Assembly: GCA_024195265.1 (NCBI GenBank)
Contig: JAJLRJ010000010.1
Coordinates: 5,077,919-5,141,918 of the forward strand
Length of the DNA stretch: 64,000 bases
From: Dendrophyllia cribrosa
Lineage: Eukaryota > Cnidaria > Anthozoa > Scleractinia > Dendrophylliidae
Reading direction: 5' to 3'
The notes beneath the pieces were generated by a model. It was not told where the DNA came from. It did not search any database and saw nothing but the letters and a program-made list of their open reading frames with translations. Position 1 is the stretch's first letter; each line of letters opens with the position of its first letter. Positions 47,096-59,500 of this stretch are shown here, piece by piece. The position numbers were made by a program, and so were the translations under genes.

Positions 47096-47280
47096 ATAGA
47101 CCAATTTCATAATGGCAGCCGATTTATTTATTCTTTTATATGTATGTTAATTAGCCTCACTGGCCTCATGTTAGAGTAAAATATTCTTTTAAATTTTGCA
47201 CATGTTACCGAGCCAGTGAGGCTAATTAACATACACATAAAAGAATAAATAAATCGGCCGCCATTATGAAAGTGGTCTAT
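47096..47280. mobile_element. MITE with ATAGACC/GGTCTAT ends
   Basis: Arms of ~70 nt contain CCGATTTATTTATTCTTTT and TTAATTAGCCTCACTGGC in inverted orientation. A diverged copy lies at 53669-53855. Confidence 0.85.
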
Positions 47281-48143
47281 ACATGTACCTTGTATCATGT
47301 CAATCTTTCACTGTCCATTTATAGTTTTGTTAATTTGTATACTCAGTATATATTTTCTGTTCCATTTCTTTACTATCTGTCACACGGTAATTAGTTATAT
47401 TGTCTATCTTTCTTGTCAAGTTGTAATTAGTTATACATATGTGTTCCACATTTTTTTTATCACTCTGTAATTTGCCATATTTTACACACCATTGTATCCT
47501 CTTGCATTTATATCACACCAACCAGCGGGTTTTGTTACTCGTTTCATCCGATACATGTTCACATTAAAGCGGCTACCGTATATATGTTGTGAGATATGTC
47601 ACGCAGGCAACAATCGAAGCTAGCCGAGATGCCAGCTGATGAGTTGACAGTATTGTTACGCTCGACTGAGTTTGATAGATAGCTTTTAAAAGTAGCATTT
47701 GCTCATATGCTACACAATATTCTCGCTATATCAGCAGAACACATGGCCCTAGTGGGGCCCTATTTTTCCACTTATGGTGGGGGGGGGGGGGGGGTTACTC
47801 AGGTTTAAAAGTGAGAGGGATGTGTGAATGGATCTAAATCTAAATTTGACCACTCAAGAAACCCCTTGTGCCATAACTAAACCCAGGGAAATCCCGACAG
47901 GTTGCAAAAAAATCCCATCTGTTTTTGATATTAAACAAAAACACTCAACAAATGTTGAAATGTTAACATAAGTGGAACACTGTATGTGTTTGATGGCTTT
48001 TATTTGTTCATTGATAGACCATTTAGTTAAAAGCTTCAAGCAGGGCAATTAGCCACTAAATTATTTGGAGAGGTGCGGTCCTGGTCACTTAAAATTTTTA
48101 AATTATTAAATTATTATTTCAAAATTTTTCCTTTGTATTGTAG

Positions 48144-48214
48144 GATTGATGTCAGTCAGCAAGTTACACATTATGGTACAGTCATGTGACATTTATAAAG
48201 AGGGTTTATAGTCG
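48144..48214 (+). other. probable 5' UTR exon of gene B
   Basis: This 71-nt counterpart of 812-882 keeps the acceptor and donor. A base change makes a TAG near its end, so its upstream ORF (ATG at 48149) stops within the exon. Confidence 0.5.
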
Positions 48215-48446
48215 GTAAGTACGTATTTTTATAACGGTTTCTTTTGTGCTGTATGTAAATCAAAAGATTTGTTCAATGAACCCATTTTTACTTACTGGCA
48301 TTATCCTATTTATGTTCTAAATAATTATCTCATTTCCAAGTTGCTCTTAGCCTAAGACTTAAGGGCAAAGACAAAGACTAAGACTAAGGGCAAAGTGCAA
48401 AACCATTCATATGGATATAAGTTTTATTTGCATGTGAAACAAATTC

Positions 48447-48946
48447 TAGCACTTCTCAAAGAAACGAGTCGTGTTTCTTGTCCTTCCTTGTGTCTGAAGC
48501 GCCATTTAGCGCTCGAGGTGAAAAACGGACCTTGGTCGGGAAGACGAGCCGGCGGGAAAGTCTGGAATCACTTCGGATCAGAAAAGGGGCAGCGTTGAGA
48601 GTTGTGGGCCATTTCCCATCCCGTGCCGTGGTCGAAATGCCCGATATCCGAAGTGCTTTGAGACTTATAGTATTTTGCAATAACTTTCGGGTGGGAACTC
48701 CATTTCGGTTTTGTTGTAGGATTTCCCAACATGCTTTGCGACAGTGGTAGATGGGTCCGCTGTGCGTGGTCGGGCACTTGAAATACAGCTTTGAGCAGCT
48801 CGAAGTGAGTTGTTGCTGGCCGGCGGGAAGACGTTTCGCATTTGGAGTCTTTAATGCAACATTAAATTCGATCTAAAAGGATTTTGAAATCGAGATACGC
48901 GTTTTGATGCGTATCAACCTTTTAATAATAAAACTTAGGCTGAAGC
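48447..48946. mobile_element. 500-bp insertion in hairpin loop
   Basis: In the duplicate at 1041-1108, a 20-bp inverted repeat (AAAACCATTCATATGGATAT) encloses a 28-nt loop. Here the same arms (48399-48418, 48947-48966) enclose that loop plus 500 extra bases. The extra sequence is GC-richer, has CpG-rich words (GAGCCGGCGGGAAAG), and ends near AATAATAAAACTT. Its identity is unknown; it may be an insertion here or a deletion in the other copy. Confidence 0.6.
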
Positions 48947-49532
48947 ATATCCATATGAATGGTTTTCCACTTGGCCTTGGTTTGAAAAGGAGGCTAAGAG
49001 CAAAGCAACTAGGAAATGGGCTGTTGCTTTTTATGTTAAATTCCCACAATACCATTATTAATTTTACTCGAAAGAGCACTGCCCTTCAATAAGCACCACA
49101 TTGAAGAGCAATATCACCCTCAAATTTAAGCTCCGTAGTCAGAAAGCAGAGCTCAATCAATATTATCTCGATCTCCAAAATAGCAACTTTCCGAAGAGCC
49201 AAAACAGTGGAATACATGTAACTCCTTGGGTGCGAGGTTGTCATTCTAGATTAAGTATTATCTTGGTAATGGCCATGCAGTGACACAGGCGTTGCTGTAT
49301 TTGCAGTACTGTTGCTGTTATGTTTATTATCTTTGTTATACAGTTGTACAGTATACTTGTAGTACCTTCTAAAAATATGGGAAATAAAGGAGCACTGCCC
49401 TCTTAAGAGTGCTGTCCTCGAAAAAGAATAATTTTCTTCTTCTTTCTAAAGTTGTTCATATTAGTTTTGTAACTTCAGTTATTGATCTTTGTTTTGTTTA
49501 CATACTTTAGGGAAATCTCTAAATAGGGTTTA

Positions 49533-50287
49533 ATGGCGCAGCATCAAGAGCTTAAAAGAAAACAAAAGACTGTTCAACAGACAGCAAAACATGATGCTCC
49601 ACCTCCTCTCAGTATTGAACTGTCTAAGAAAAGCGACCTTCCAAATAAGGCCAAACCTTGGAGTGATGACCACCTCCCAGTTGACATTCTTTTGGTGACA
49701 GTGGAGGACTGTGAGTTCTTGGCTTGCTACGCATACATGAGAAATGCATTTGAAAGTTACCACAGAGATCTTGGATTTATTTACTTTGGAAACATGGGTG
49801 AAAGTGAAGAGGAGGCACTAAAAGTCGCTTTGATAAGGTACAATCCAACAACTCTATTTATACATGTTAAAAATTAAAGCAATGCTGCTTGTGGGGTCAT
49901 GTTAAAAGGAGTGCTATTTCTACTATAATCGTATCAACAACAAAATTCTCGATTGTGATTGGTCATCCACGCGCCTATTTGTTACGTAATTGGCGCGCGA
50001 TCATGTGGGTGTCCAATTACAGCTATCCAATTACAAAGAGTTGTAATTGGATACCTTTAATTGGACACCTACATTGCGCGCGTCAATCAGGTGCACTAAA
50101 TGTTTTTTTTCTTGCTGTTTCTTCCCGCTTTGAGTACTAAAAACTCCACGTAGACTTTTTAATCTCGAATTTTGTTATTGATTCGATTAATTAGTAATTG
50201 AACTTCGTGTCATACAATTCAGGGGTAATCGTGCTCGTAATTTAAAATCGTCCTCGTGCTACGCGCTCGGCCGATTTGAAATTACTT

Positions 50288-50318
<31 letters not shown>

Positions 50319-50861
50319 AGTCCAATTACTATTACAAATACTGTTATTCTAACTAAAATTAGTAGTTAAAATTACTAATTAAAATAACAATAATTAAAAA
50401 TTTCTAAAATTCAGATATTAAAATATTAAAAATGTGCACCTTAAATTACTGTTAAATTACTAATTAAATAATTATAATATCCTATAATAGGTGTTCTGAA
50501 GGCTCTTCTGGTCCAGGTGGTGCTCAAATTACTGTTAAAAATGCAGTGATGCAACTCAGACCCAAAGCTACTTTTTCTGTTGGCTGCTGCGAGGGTTTGA
50601 ACCCGGAAGACACCAAGTTAGGAGATGTGGTGATATCCTCTGAGCTTACAACTGAAGACTTCAAAACCCCAGTGGGAAAAAATATTGCCAACCTTATCAG
50701 GCATGCAGCTGATGGCTGGAAACCACCATTAACAAATGCAGAGGCTCAAAACATACAGGTACACCGTGACAGCAATATATTGAGTGGCATGAATGCAGAC
50801 AGTGCTAAACGACGCCGCATGTCTCACTCTGCAGTAATTGCTACGGAACATGAAGGACAAG
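49533..50861 (+). CDS. NLR-like gene B, PNP exons 1 and 2
   Basis: Exon 1 (49533-49837) and exon 2 (50491-50861) are paralogues of gene A's first two exons, with the same lengths and split codons. The protein starts MAQHQELKRKQKTVQQTAKH and contains DILLVTVEDCEFLA, SVGCCEGL and KLGDVVISS. Unlike gene A it keeps Glu in the ribose-binding motif (EHEG in place of ESQG). No exon 3 follows before ZPR1; the next matching exon 3 is at 63170, after a second exon 2 at 60611. Intron 1 is longer than in gene A and carries an inverted repeat rich in CCAATTAC words near 49980-50060. Confidence 0.75.
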
Positions 50862-50965
50862 GTGAGATTTTAATCCATTTTTGCAAGTTGGATGATTGTC
50901 TTGTTTTATTTTATGAGCTATTAGTCAAAAGTACATGTATTCTTTGGGTGCTGGTGTAGATCATT
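49893..50965 (+). repeat. 1.07-kb direct duplication, left copy
   Basis: It starts GGTCATGTTAAAAGGAGTGC and ends GGTGTAGATCATT, and covers intron 1 and exon 2. The right copy lies at 60013-61085. About a dozen differences cluster in the first 450 bp, and the exon part looks identical, which indicates a young event or an assembly duplicate. Confidence 0.9.
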
Positions 50966-50975
50966 AAATCATCAT

Positions 50976-51102
50976 CATTTTCTTATTTTCTGGCAAAGGT
51001 AAAAAACATATACAAATGTTTCTAAAACTCATTATAATTATTATAATGAGTTTTAGAAACATTTGTATATGTTTTTTACCTTTGCCAGAAAATAAGAAAA
51101 TG
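50976..51102. repeat. 127-bp near-perfect palindrome
   Basis: CATTTTCTTATTTTCTGGCA runs inward and its reverse complement closes the segment, with the centre near 51039 (CATTATAATTATTATAATG). No mismatch was seen. It begins about 10 bp after the right edge of the 1.07-kb duplication. Confidence 0.9.
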
Positions 51103-51233
51103 CCAATGGCTTAAAGTAAATGATGTGTTCATTATTAAGTGTGGATTGGAGTGATGACAGGCCAAACACAACTGCTGTGAACCTTTGTGCATACATTAAC
51201 ATTACACTGAAGGAGTTGAATTTCTTTCTTCAG

Positions 51234-52020
51234 CTGGAATTGAACCAAAAGGAAGCAGAATAGCTCTGAGAATAACAGATCCTTTGGATCTCAATAGAGA
51301 TATTCTTAAGGTACTATAAAGCTGTCTTTACAAACATATGTGGTTTTTTAAGACTGCAAGTTGTAAAAGTAGCACCGAACTTTGCACACATATAATGCCA
51401 ACGATGTGTAAAGCAATCAAAACGAGCCTCTGCTTCAGCTTTTAAAGTTTAGTACTGATACAAAAATTTTCTAGGTTGATTGGGCACAGCTACCGGGATG
51501 AGATGTTATGCTGATATCATGAAAATGAACTCATGTCATAAGTCGTAAGTGAGAAATGGATTGAACTCAGTGATGTGAGAATCAAAAGTTAAATCACTGT
51601 GGCATGGTGATGCAAACAGCTGAATCCTATGTCAATGTTCAACATCATTTATCTGCGGTTCACAACATTATTTTGTGTGTGTGTGACTGGGTTCCCTGTT
51701 GCAACCATAGTGTCAAAACAAATGTATAAAAAAAAAATTCATCAATAATTATTTCTTTCAGTCTGAAACTTGTGAAGTAAAAATTCCATCACTGGATTTT
51801 GTTATCCAAGCTGGCACCCTGGGTGGACGATTCACAACCTTGGAAGGCCTTCTATCAAATATAAAGGATCAGGTAACTAACAAAAAAATGATATTAGTTC
51901 ATTGGACTGCTAGCAGATTCCTTTCCACATAATTCATCAGGCAAGCTATAAATCACACAAGTGAATGAAGTACATGCAAAGGAACTAGCCAAAGTGGAGG
52001 AAACTTCATCTTGTCCAGTC

Positions 52021-52077
<57 letters not shown>

Positions 52078-54845
52078 TCCCAAGCTGCTTGTTTTGGTGC
52101 TTTGTTTACTTGCATTGCACAAATAGTTTTTCCACTAAACAAAATAAGACCCAGTAAAATATGCCAAATTAAAGTAATGTTTACTACATGAGCGGGAGTG
52201 TTGTATCGGCCTATACAATCACGAGGCGCAGCCGAGTGAATGTATAGTGCCGATACAACATGAACGTGAATGTAGTAAACAACTTGTGAAATTCACATTC
52301 CAGATACAACTCACTAGTGGTTGTATCTAATTTACATTCCAGTTACAACTCACTAGTGAGTTGTATCTGATTTACAGGGTTAACCATGTGATTGGAATGG
52401 CTCATTTCTATTTGTTAGTACCCTTATGAATTATTAAGTAATTTTACAATTTAAGAGACTTTACATTTTGTACATATCTTTTCCTTGTTCTGTTATAGTT
52501 GCAGTCGGTGAATCCGTTTGGCCTCGGAGATAGTCCTGCTTTGTTTAATGAAAACATGCAGAAATTTGTGAGTGGCTTGGATAAGGTTTGTGTTTTCAGA
52601 ATACTTCTGTAGTGACTGTGACTAAAGGTAAAAGTAAGCTTCCGGAGAGAAAGGTTGACCCAAAAAAGCACCCCCCCCCCACCCCCCCCCCAAACCACCT
52701 CCCAGGAAAATTATTTATGCAACCAAAATAGTGCGGGAAGGGAGATATGGACGACTAATTGCCTCATAATCTTTGGATCACCAACCTATTCTCGTTAGGA
52801 AGGCGATTCACAGCAATTTCTGAAATTTATACATAGACAGTTAAATTGAGAACAGAAATTTTCACAACAAAGATTATGAGTGAAAAAGTGCCTCAGCTGG
52901 GATTTGAAGCCCGGTCTCCTGATGACCAGACAGATGCCTTAACCACTAGGCCACTTACACAAACACAAACAACACATTTATGACGTCATAGTGGAAAGCT
53001 CTTGGGAGACATTTAACACAAATTCTGCAATTAGGGTAGGGGTGGTGGGGTGGGGCGAGTGAGCGCCGAGTGTACACGCCATCTTGGATTCGGGAGACAG
53101 ATTAAATTCCACGTGCCTTTTACAATTTTGGGAAGTACACAACTGTTACGCAGTGGCATCCCTAGTTAATTTTTGTTGTCATTGTTCCTCCTTGCAGATA
53201 ATCAATGGTGAAGAACTAGGCGTAGTGATTATGCTTGATGATCCAGCCGGAAATAGCTACATTCAGGTAAAAGTCTATGCCAGCAGGGTATATCTTAAAA
53301 TTCATTTCACTTGCGATTTTGATGCGACGTTTTGAGCGCTTGCCCTTCGTGAGAACGAAAATCATAAATGTGCGAGGTGCATTGCGGTATGGTGTTAGCC
53401 AAGAAAAAGACACTAAAAAGGTAAGGGAAATGGTCAAAACTATTGTACTCGGACAGGACCCACCGTTTTACAAAAAGCTTTATGTACCTCCCCTCCCTCA
53501 CCTAAAAAGATGGTGTCTTGTTGGTATAGCCCCCATTCTATCAGGGGTAGAAACGAAGAAGATTAAAAGTTTCGTGTGCCGTTTCACTAGCAATGCCAGC
53601 TTCATGCACACACAATGTTAAAGTCTCATCTCAAATTTTTAGTCCCTGCAATCCATAGACCATAGTCCATAGACCACTTTCGTAATTGCCGGCCGATTTA
53701 TTTATTCTTTTCTATGTATGTTAATCAGCCTTATTGGCCTCGTTAGCGTGTGCAAAATTTAAAAGAATTTTTACTCTAAAATGAGGCCAGTGAGTCTAAT
53801 TAGCATACATATAAAAGAACAAATAAATCGGCCGCCACTTATGAGAGAGGTCTATTAGGCTTATCAGATAGGTGGTATCTTTCCGCGCGCTACCATTGTG
53901 GCTCTATCTACCAAAAAAAAAACAAAGAAAGAAAAATGAGAAGGAAATGAAATAATAACTGAAATGTAAATAGATTAATGAAAATTTTATTGCGTCCCCT
54001 ATTAGTAGCATTATTTATTTCCTTTGGCTAGTTTTTATTTGACACAGAAATAAAGTTATTTTTTATTATCATTATTATTTCTCAAAGTCGTTAGCTTCTC
54101 ATTTCTAGTCTGGTAGTAGCTTCCTTCGATCTCATATTCTTAAGCTCGACTTGTGGGCAAGTTTAAGGCCTCATCAGCAAGTCATACGGTATGAGGGGGG
54201 GGGGAGGGGGGGGGGGTGGAATTGACCATATGGAGGTAACAAGTAATGCATGTAACTGTAAGAGTAACACTTGTAGGAAAATCACAGCGAAGATCACCGA
54301 AACTTCAAGCAGATGATATGAAATTGCAATTAAAATCACTTTAACAACTTAGTTGATGAGCTGAAACCAACTTTTAGTTCTTCCCTCCCCCGCCAAGACA
54401 GCACCACAGTTCCTTAGAAAGTAACCCCATTGGTGGATTGAATAAGGGTGGGGAGCAGGGGGCCGTGACCCCGCTTTTTATCGGTTATTTGTTGTTTTTT
54501 AACGGCTGTTGCGGCTATGGCATGAACCTGCGCTCTCGTCGCAGTTGCTGCGGGCCCTGCCCGCTGTTTCTTAATTTCCTGGATCCACTCCTGGACCCCT
54601 TAATCAATTTATCAGTTTAGACGTTTCGTATGATCACATTTAACTCCTCTGCACGCTGTGCCAAAAACTGATACATGTTCTTGTCTAGAAAAATGATGAA
54701 TGTATTTTTTTTGTAGAATCTGTACGCCCCTGACCCGGATCCCGAGCTGGAGGTTGTTCATTACGAAAGATCGAAGGAACAAGATGATGAGCTCGGAATA
54801 TCAGACATGAAAACAGAAGGATATGAACAGGCTTCAGACAGCTGA
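51234..54845 (+). CDS. ZPR1: ZPR1 zinc-finger protein, 3' half
   Basis: Five exons (51234-51310, 51762-51872, 52499-52585, 53198-53266, 54717-54845) join in phase and code about 158 residues of the C-terminal half of ZPR1. Recognised landmarks are [56 protein letters not shown] / [19 protein letters not shown] and DMKTEGYEQ before TGA at 54843-54845. ZPR1 binds eEF1A and growth-factor receptor tails and works in eEF1A folding and transcript maintenance. The 5' exons, with the first zinc finger and the first alpha/beta domain, are not found upstream; that space is filled by gene B's PNP exons. The locus is therefore split by a rearrangement or an assembly join. Confidence 0.88.
52022..52074. 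repeat. 53-bp poly-C tract
   Basis: This is an uninterrupted C run in a ZPR1 intron and the longest of the window's G/C homopolymers. Others lie at 444-466, 4884-4912, 20372-20390, 59189-59210, 59371-59392, 62536-62557, 62615-62634 and 62970-62987. Confidence 0.95.
52207..52375. repeat. hairpin plus short tandem repeat in ZPR1 intron
   Basis: TGTTGTATCGGCCTATAC pairs with GTATAGTGCCGATACAACA. It is followed by two ~40-bp units, ACATTCCAGATACAACTCAC and ACATTCCAGTTACAACTCAC, each with CACTAGTG. Confidence 0.65.
52895..52966 (-). repeat. tRNA-like sequence, probably SINE-derived
   Basis: Read on the minus strand, it has an A-box-like TGGCCTAGTGGTTAAGGCA and a B-box-like GGGCTTCAAATCC at tRNA spacing. 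The anticodon stem does not pair cleanly, so a SINE head or a dead tRNA is more likely than a working tRNA gene. Confidence 0.45.
53669..53855. mobile_element. MITE with ATAGACC/GGTCTAT ends, second copy
   Basis: This is a diverged copy of 47096-47280, lying in the last ZPR1 intron, with the same GGCCGATTTATTTATTCTTTT arms. Confidence 0.8.
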
Positions 54846-55285
54846 CTCCGAAAAACTGATCAGCTACTATTTTTAAATCTTTTGACTTGTACAGAAATGA
54901 CGATGCATAATTTTTTTGGTTCTGTGACGACTTAGAAATTATGCTTACTTCTGCAATGCTAATGTACTTCGTCTCCATGCAACGTAGGAGCGATTCATGT
55001 GTGTCACTTGGCTTTTTTCGGCTTTGACTTAAGTAAAGCAACCGTGACAGAAGCTAATAAATAATAATAATAACTTTATTTCCGTGTCTATCAATTCCAT
55101 GTAAATCCTTTAGTTTTTGAAAGTGTCTATAAACGAGTGCAAATGTGACCGCGCGCTAGGAAAACTGAATAGTTTAAATAACTTAGTTGGTGGACATAAA
55201 CAATAGTTCTCTCATTAGCTCCTTTTGTTCGTCCACCAGCATTTGTTCGTTTCACTATTGTTATCTATGTCTCTATAATAAACAT

Positions 55286-55637
55286 TTATTCAGCGATAAG
55301 TTGTGTAATACGGATGGTCCTTTCTACTCGTCAGTTTTTGTTTAAAAACTGAGTCGAAAAAATACTCAGCTGTATTACACAAAAACTATAATGAGGAAAA
55401 ACAGCGAAGAAAAAATATACAACCAGAAAATGAGGTTTCCCGATATTTTGGACAGTCAAGCTGTCCTTCTTCAGGGGATTTAATTTCTCATTCTCTAGTT
55501 GTATATTTTTTCTTCGCTGTTTTTCCTCATTATAGTTTTTATTCTAAGTACTTAAAAACAGCAAGATTTGGTTTGTGGTCGTTTTAATATATCGTAAGTT
55601 TCAACGTCTTTGTATTACACAACTTCACGCTGAATAA
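55286..55637. mobile_element. MITE with nested foldback element
   Basis: The outer ends TTATTCAGCGATAAGTTGTG and CACAACTTCACGCTGAATAA are inverted. Inside, 55381-55540 is a second foldback with ~40-nt arms (ACTATAATGAGGAAAAACAG and its complement), i.e. one element inside another. A relative of the outer element lies at 57937-58071. Confidence 0.75.
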
Positions 55638-56555
55638 CCTCTATTGCACTCTAGAATGCTATGTCGAATAATATAAATCTCAAAATCGCAATTTGTTTAT
55701 ATAAAATTCTAAAATCTTGTCGCCAGTGAACACAGGACATTAGGCCTGTCCCGATTGTGCTCGTAAAATGCTGAAAAGTTGCTCCCTAGAATGCCAAAAA
55801 GGGGCTAAAAAATTGCCAAAAATCCAAAAAGTTGCTACCTAAATTTCGAAAGTTGCTACGTAAATTTCATGATATTTTCTACAAACGTATTAATTAAAGC
55901 GTCATTTTATGTTTTTCTCAATAATTGCTAATATCGGTTAAGAAAAACAGCTTAAAACTTTAAGCTTTAAAGAGTTCTTCGCAAATTAGGCGCATTTTTA
56001 AGGATCGAAATTACGGAAAAAACTTGTGGTTCATTTGACGTCTTATCAAGTGACAGGTTATTTGTTCAAAACGGCCTTGATAAACATCAATAAATTCGCT
56101 TAAATTGAAATTTTCTATCAAATTGTTCACTTTTTCGTGCTTGATACGTGCTGTAAACCTTTAATTTGCTCAAAATATGCTCAGAAAGGCGAAATTTGCT
56201 CGAGGTTGCTAGAACTGCAAAAAGTTGCTTCAAACGCCAAAAGTTGCCAAGCACAATCGAGACAGGCCTACAGGACATCCACGAAATCTAAAGAATCCCA
56301 AGATTGGAATGCGTTCTCCTTCGTCGAACGAGAACCAGGGCTTCATAGCAATGGTAACCCTACCCACCCGACCCTGGCATGATTTTTGCTGCCCATGGCA
56401 ACGAGTGTTGCACTATGGGTAGTTGTATGTCTGCTGTTTTCTGTTTTCAAAAGATATGAAATTGACATTTACTTTCTGAGTTTTCTCTTGAATGTCCGGT
56501 TAACCTAGCTAAAACCCCCACAAAGGAACTGCCATTTATATTTAATGTTCGATGA

Positions 56556-59500
56556 ATGGAAAATCACAAAGAAAAACAAAGCAACGACGCTTTGGAGGGT
56601 AAAATAATAACATTTGCATCGCCTACTATTTTGGCCGCCATCTTGGATGAACAATTAGACCAAGATGTTGTGCAAAGTATTGTCGATCCAAACGAACAGG
56701 ATGAGATGGTAGCCGATAGTTTGGATAATTCTTTAAATGATTCACTCGAGTCAACGAAATTACGAGAAATTGGAGACGTTGGGGGTGTTGTTGGTATTGA
56801 TGAGACGGAACATGCAATATCACCTTTGGCGCTTACTGATCACGAAGAAGCTCCCGATTTTCCTAAGAGTTCAACACCGGCACAAAATGATAGTGAAGAA
56901 AAGAGAAAAACTACCGAAAAAGCTCCTAATCCACGTCGGTCACAGCACATCATCGAAAGGAATAAGGAAAAAGTTGGCAAGCGAATACCTGCAAAGACCA
57001 GTTATGCTCAAATGCATGCAGGCAAGGCAAGGAATAAACTCGATAAAAATACGGAAAAGAAAACGAAAACTCTGGAAAACGCACCAGCTTCCAACTTAGG
57101 GAATCAGTTAAAAGATGTGGAAGGGGATAATGATGACTTGAATCAAAGTTCTTATTTTGATAATCGTGTGGGTCAGATTCAACCTATTGATTTGAACAAT
57201 AGCTATGGCAGTACAAGCCAGCTGCAACAGCAGGAAAGTGATTTGTTTGAAAGTAGTGACTTGAACGGTGCACCTTATGTGTTTCAAAATCATGGACCAT
57301 ATTATGATGTACAGACTCAATATTCAAGTTATAATTATGGCACTTATGAATCACGTTATTACAACCAACCAGCAACTCACGCTACAAGTTACCACAGTGC
57401 GGCAGGGCAGCTGAGACAGTCTCATGCAGCAACAGAACCTGTTCCACCATTGCACTATAACAATTTGTCGACCCAGTCGGCACCTCCAGGAGTATATGGT
57501 TATGAACGCAAACCACTTTTAACGAGTTTACATTATGGTAATTTCAATGAAGAAGATTACCATCTGTCTTCAGTTTTACCAAACAAGGATTTTGTGAGTT
57601 CTGATAGAAGAGATAAAATCCCAGAATCCAGCCTCCACAGAAAGTTTTCTTCAGAACCATATTTATCACAGTCAAGTTCTCCATCATTACAGAAAATGGC
57701 AAATGTTGGTAGAAACAGCAAGGCATCTGGAAGTTATTCTAGTTTACGGCAGCCTTTTGAATATAAACCATACACATTAAAGGAGTACCAGAACTTTGCA
57801 GGTTCAAAGGTCAAGCCATTGGCTGGGGGCCTGGGACCAAATGTTGACACTGATGATTTCAAAGAAAAGGTAAATAACTCACCATATTTACCTTTTCCAA
57901 GCCAGATCTACCATATAGATATCATTTATATAAAGGTTATTCAGCAACAAGTTGTGTAATACCACTGGGTATTGTTACAAGTTAGTTTTTATTTTCAAAC
58001 CTTAAGGCGAGAAAAAAAAATACTGATGAGTGAAAATGCCTAGATGTATTGCACGACTTGTCACTAAATAAATTGTTTATTATCTGACAGTAATCCAGCC
58101 CCAAGTAATAATAATAATCATAAATAATTTATGCATTTGTATAGTGCAAATTCTATATACATATTCAAATGCACTTCACAATCAATCAGACCCACCCCAC
58201 CCATGAACAAGTGACACTGAGGGTGGTCACAGCCAGGGTTTGTTACGTCCTCATTGGTTCTTTTACGTCTCCATGGAGAGGGACCACCATTTCTACGTGG
58301 TCATCTGAGCCACATGAAGGTCTAACCATTTGCCTTTGTCATAGCAAAGGCAGCACCTTCATCCTCAGTTATTTTAAGACCTTGAGTGTTGGTCCGGCCG
58401 GAGTTCGAACCTGAGACCTCCCGCTATGCAGACCGGTGCTCTATCAACTGAGCTAACCAGGAGGCGTCTAAGTCTAAGTTTTTGAAAGTGCTTTTCCTAA
58501 TGCGCAGTCAGAAGAGTGTACTGTAATAACGTGTCATATTTGCAATCGTTTTGGCACTATTCTTCGCACTCTAAAATGCTGCCGTTTAATAAATATCTAT
58601 AATTTATATCTATATTCTATATAGATAAAATTCTCCTCACTTATCTTCATTTTGAACATTCTTAATAAACTGAAGATAGAATTTTTATTTAACTTTGCTA
58701 ATAATTTTATTTTGCACTTTCAAAGAATGTTTGTGAATGCTCAGTAATTATAATTTATTCCTGTGTAGATGAAGAAAGTCAGTAAACAAAGAGAGTATGC
58801 AATAATGTTGAGAGCTCAGCATTCATCCATGAGAAAGCAACAGGACAGAAAAGGCCCAGCTCCTGCCCCAGTTAAAGCCAATCATTTAAAAGAGGCAGAG
58901 AAAAAAAGAGAGGCAGTAAGTAAAACCTGCATACATTACTGTCAATCATGACAGTAATGTATGCAGTATGTGAATACACAAAGCATTGTAGATATATAGC
59001 AGACGGGGGACAAATATGCAAATTTTCACTTCTTCCTTCACTGTACTCAACTGTAAACTTTTCTTGGTAATTCTGCTGACCAAGCTTGCACATATATTTT
59101 TCCGTTTCAAATGTGATAGGCAATGGTCACCTGCTTTACCCATAGGGACAGTGTTAAAGGGAGGGTGGGGAGTTGGACACAGAGAGGTGGGGGGGGGGGG
59201 GGGGGGGGGGAGGCAGCATGTACGTCTCGGAATGCCTTACAGGATTGGCTGAGAAAACAATAGAACAAGCAACAGAACAAATGAACCCTAGCCCTGAAAA
59301 CAATACATTTTCATAATACTCAGGTCCAATGAAATTAGAGGTTTTGAAGAAATGCATGGTACATGTATCTGGGGGGGGGGGGGGGGGGGGGGTTTGGTGG
59401 AGCAAAATGGATAGGAGAGGGGAGGGTCCGACGGTTGTTTTGTATTCATGAGTTGGCTGGTAATGGAGCCTTTGATTTCCCAGGGTCCCTCTGGGTCTCC

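Larger units (their letters stand above)
47336..50861 (+). repeat. segmental duplicate of positions 1-2552
   Basis: The sequence matches positions 1-2552 almost base for base through the UTR exon, the start codon and exon 1. Length differences lie in the G tract (23 versus 16 G), a 500-bp extra segment at 48447-48946 and a different intron 1. This is the evidence that genes A and B are recent duplicates. Confidence 0.9.

Noticed and set aside
51894..52191. Poly-Gly and poly-Pro frames
   Set aside because: They are produced by the 53-bp C tract in a ZPR1 intron.
56626..57726. Several overlapping frames opposite or beside JHY exon 1
   Set aside because: They are shadows of the long JHY frame, which has in-phase splice sites and recognisable C-terminal motifs.
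58395..58465. A working tRNA gene on the minus strand
   Set aside because: A and B boxes are present, but the sequence continues into a SINE body and tail, and a body fragment recurs at 5655.
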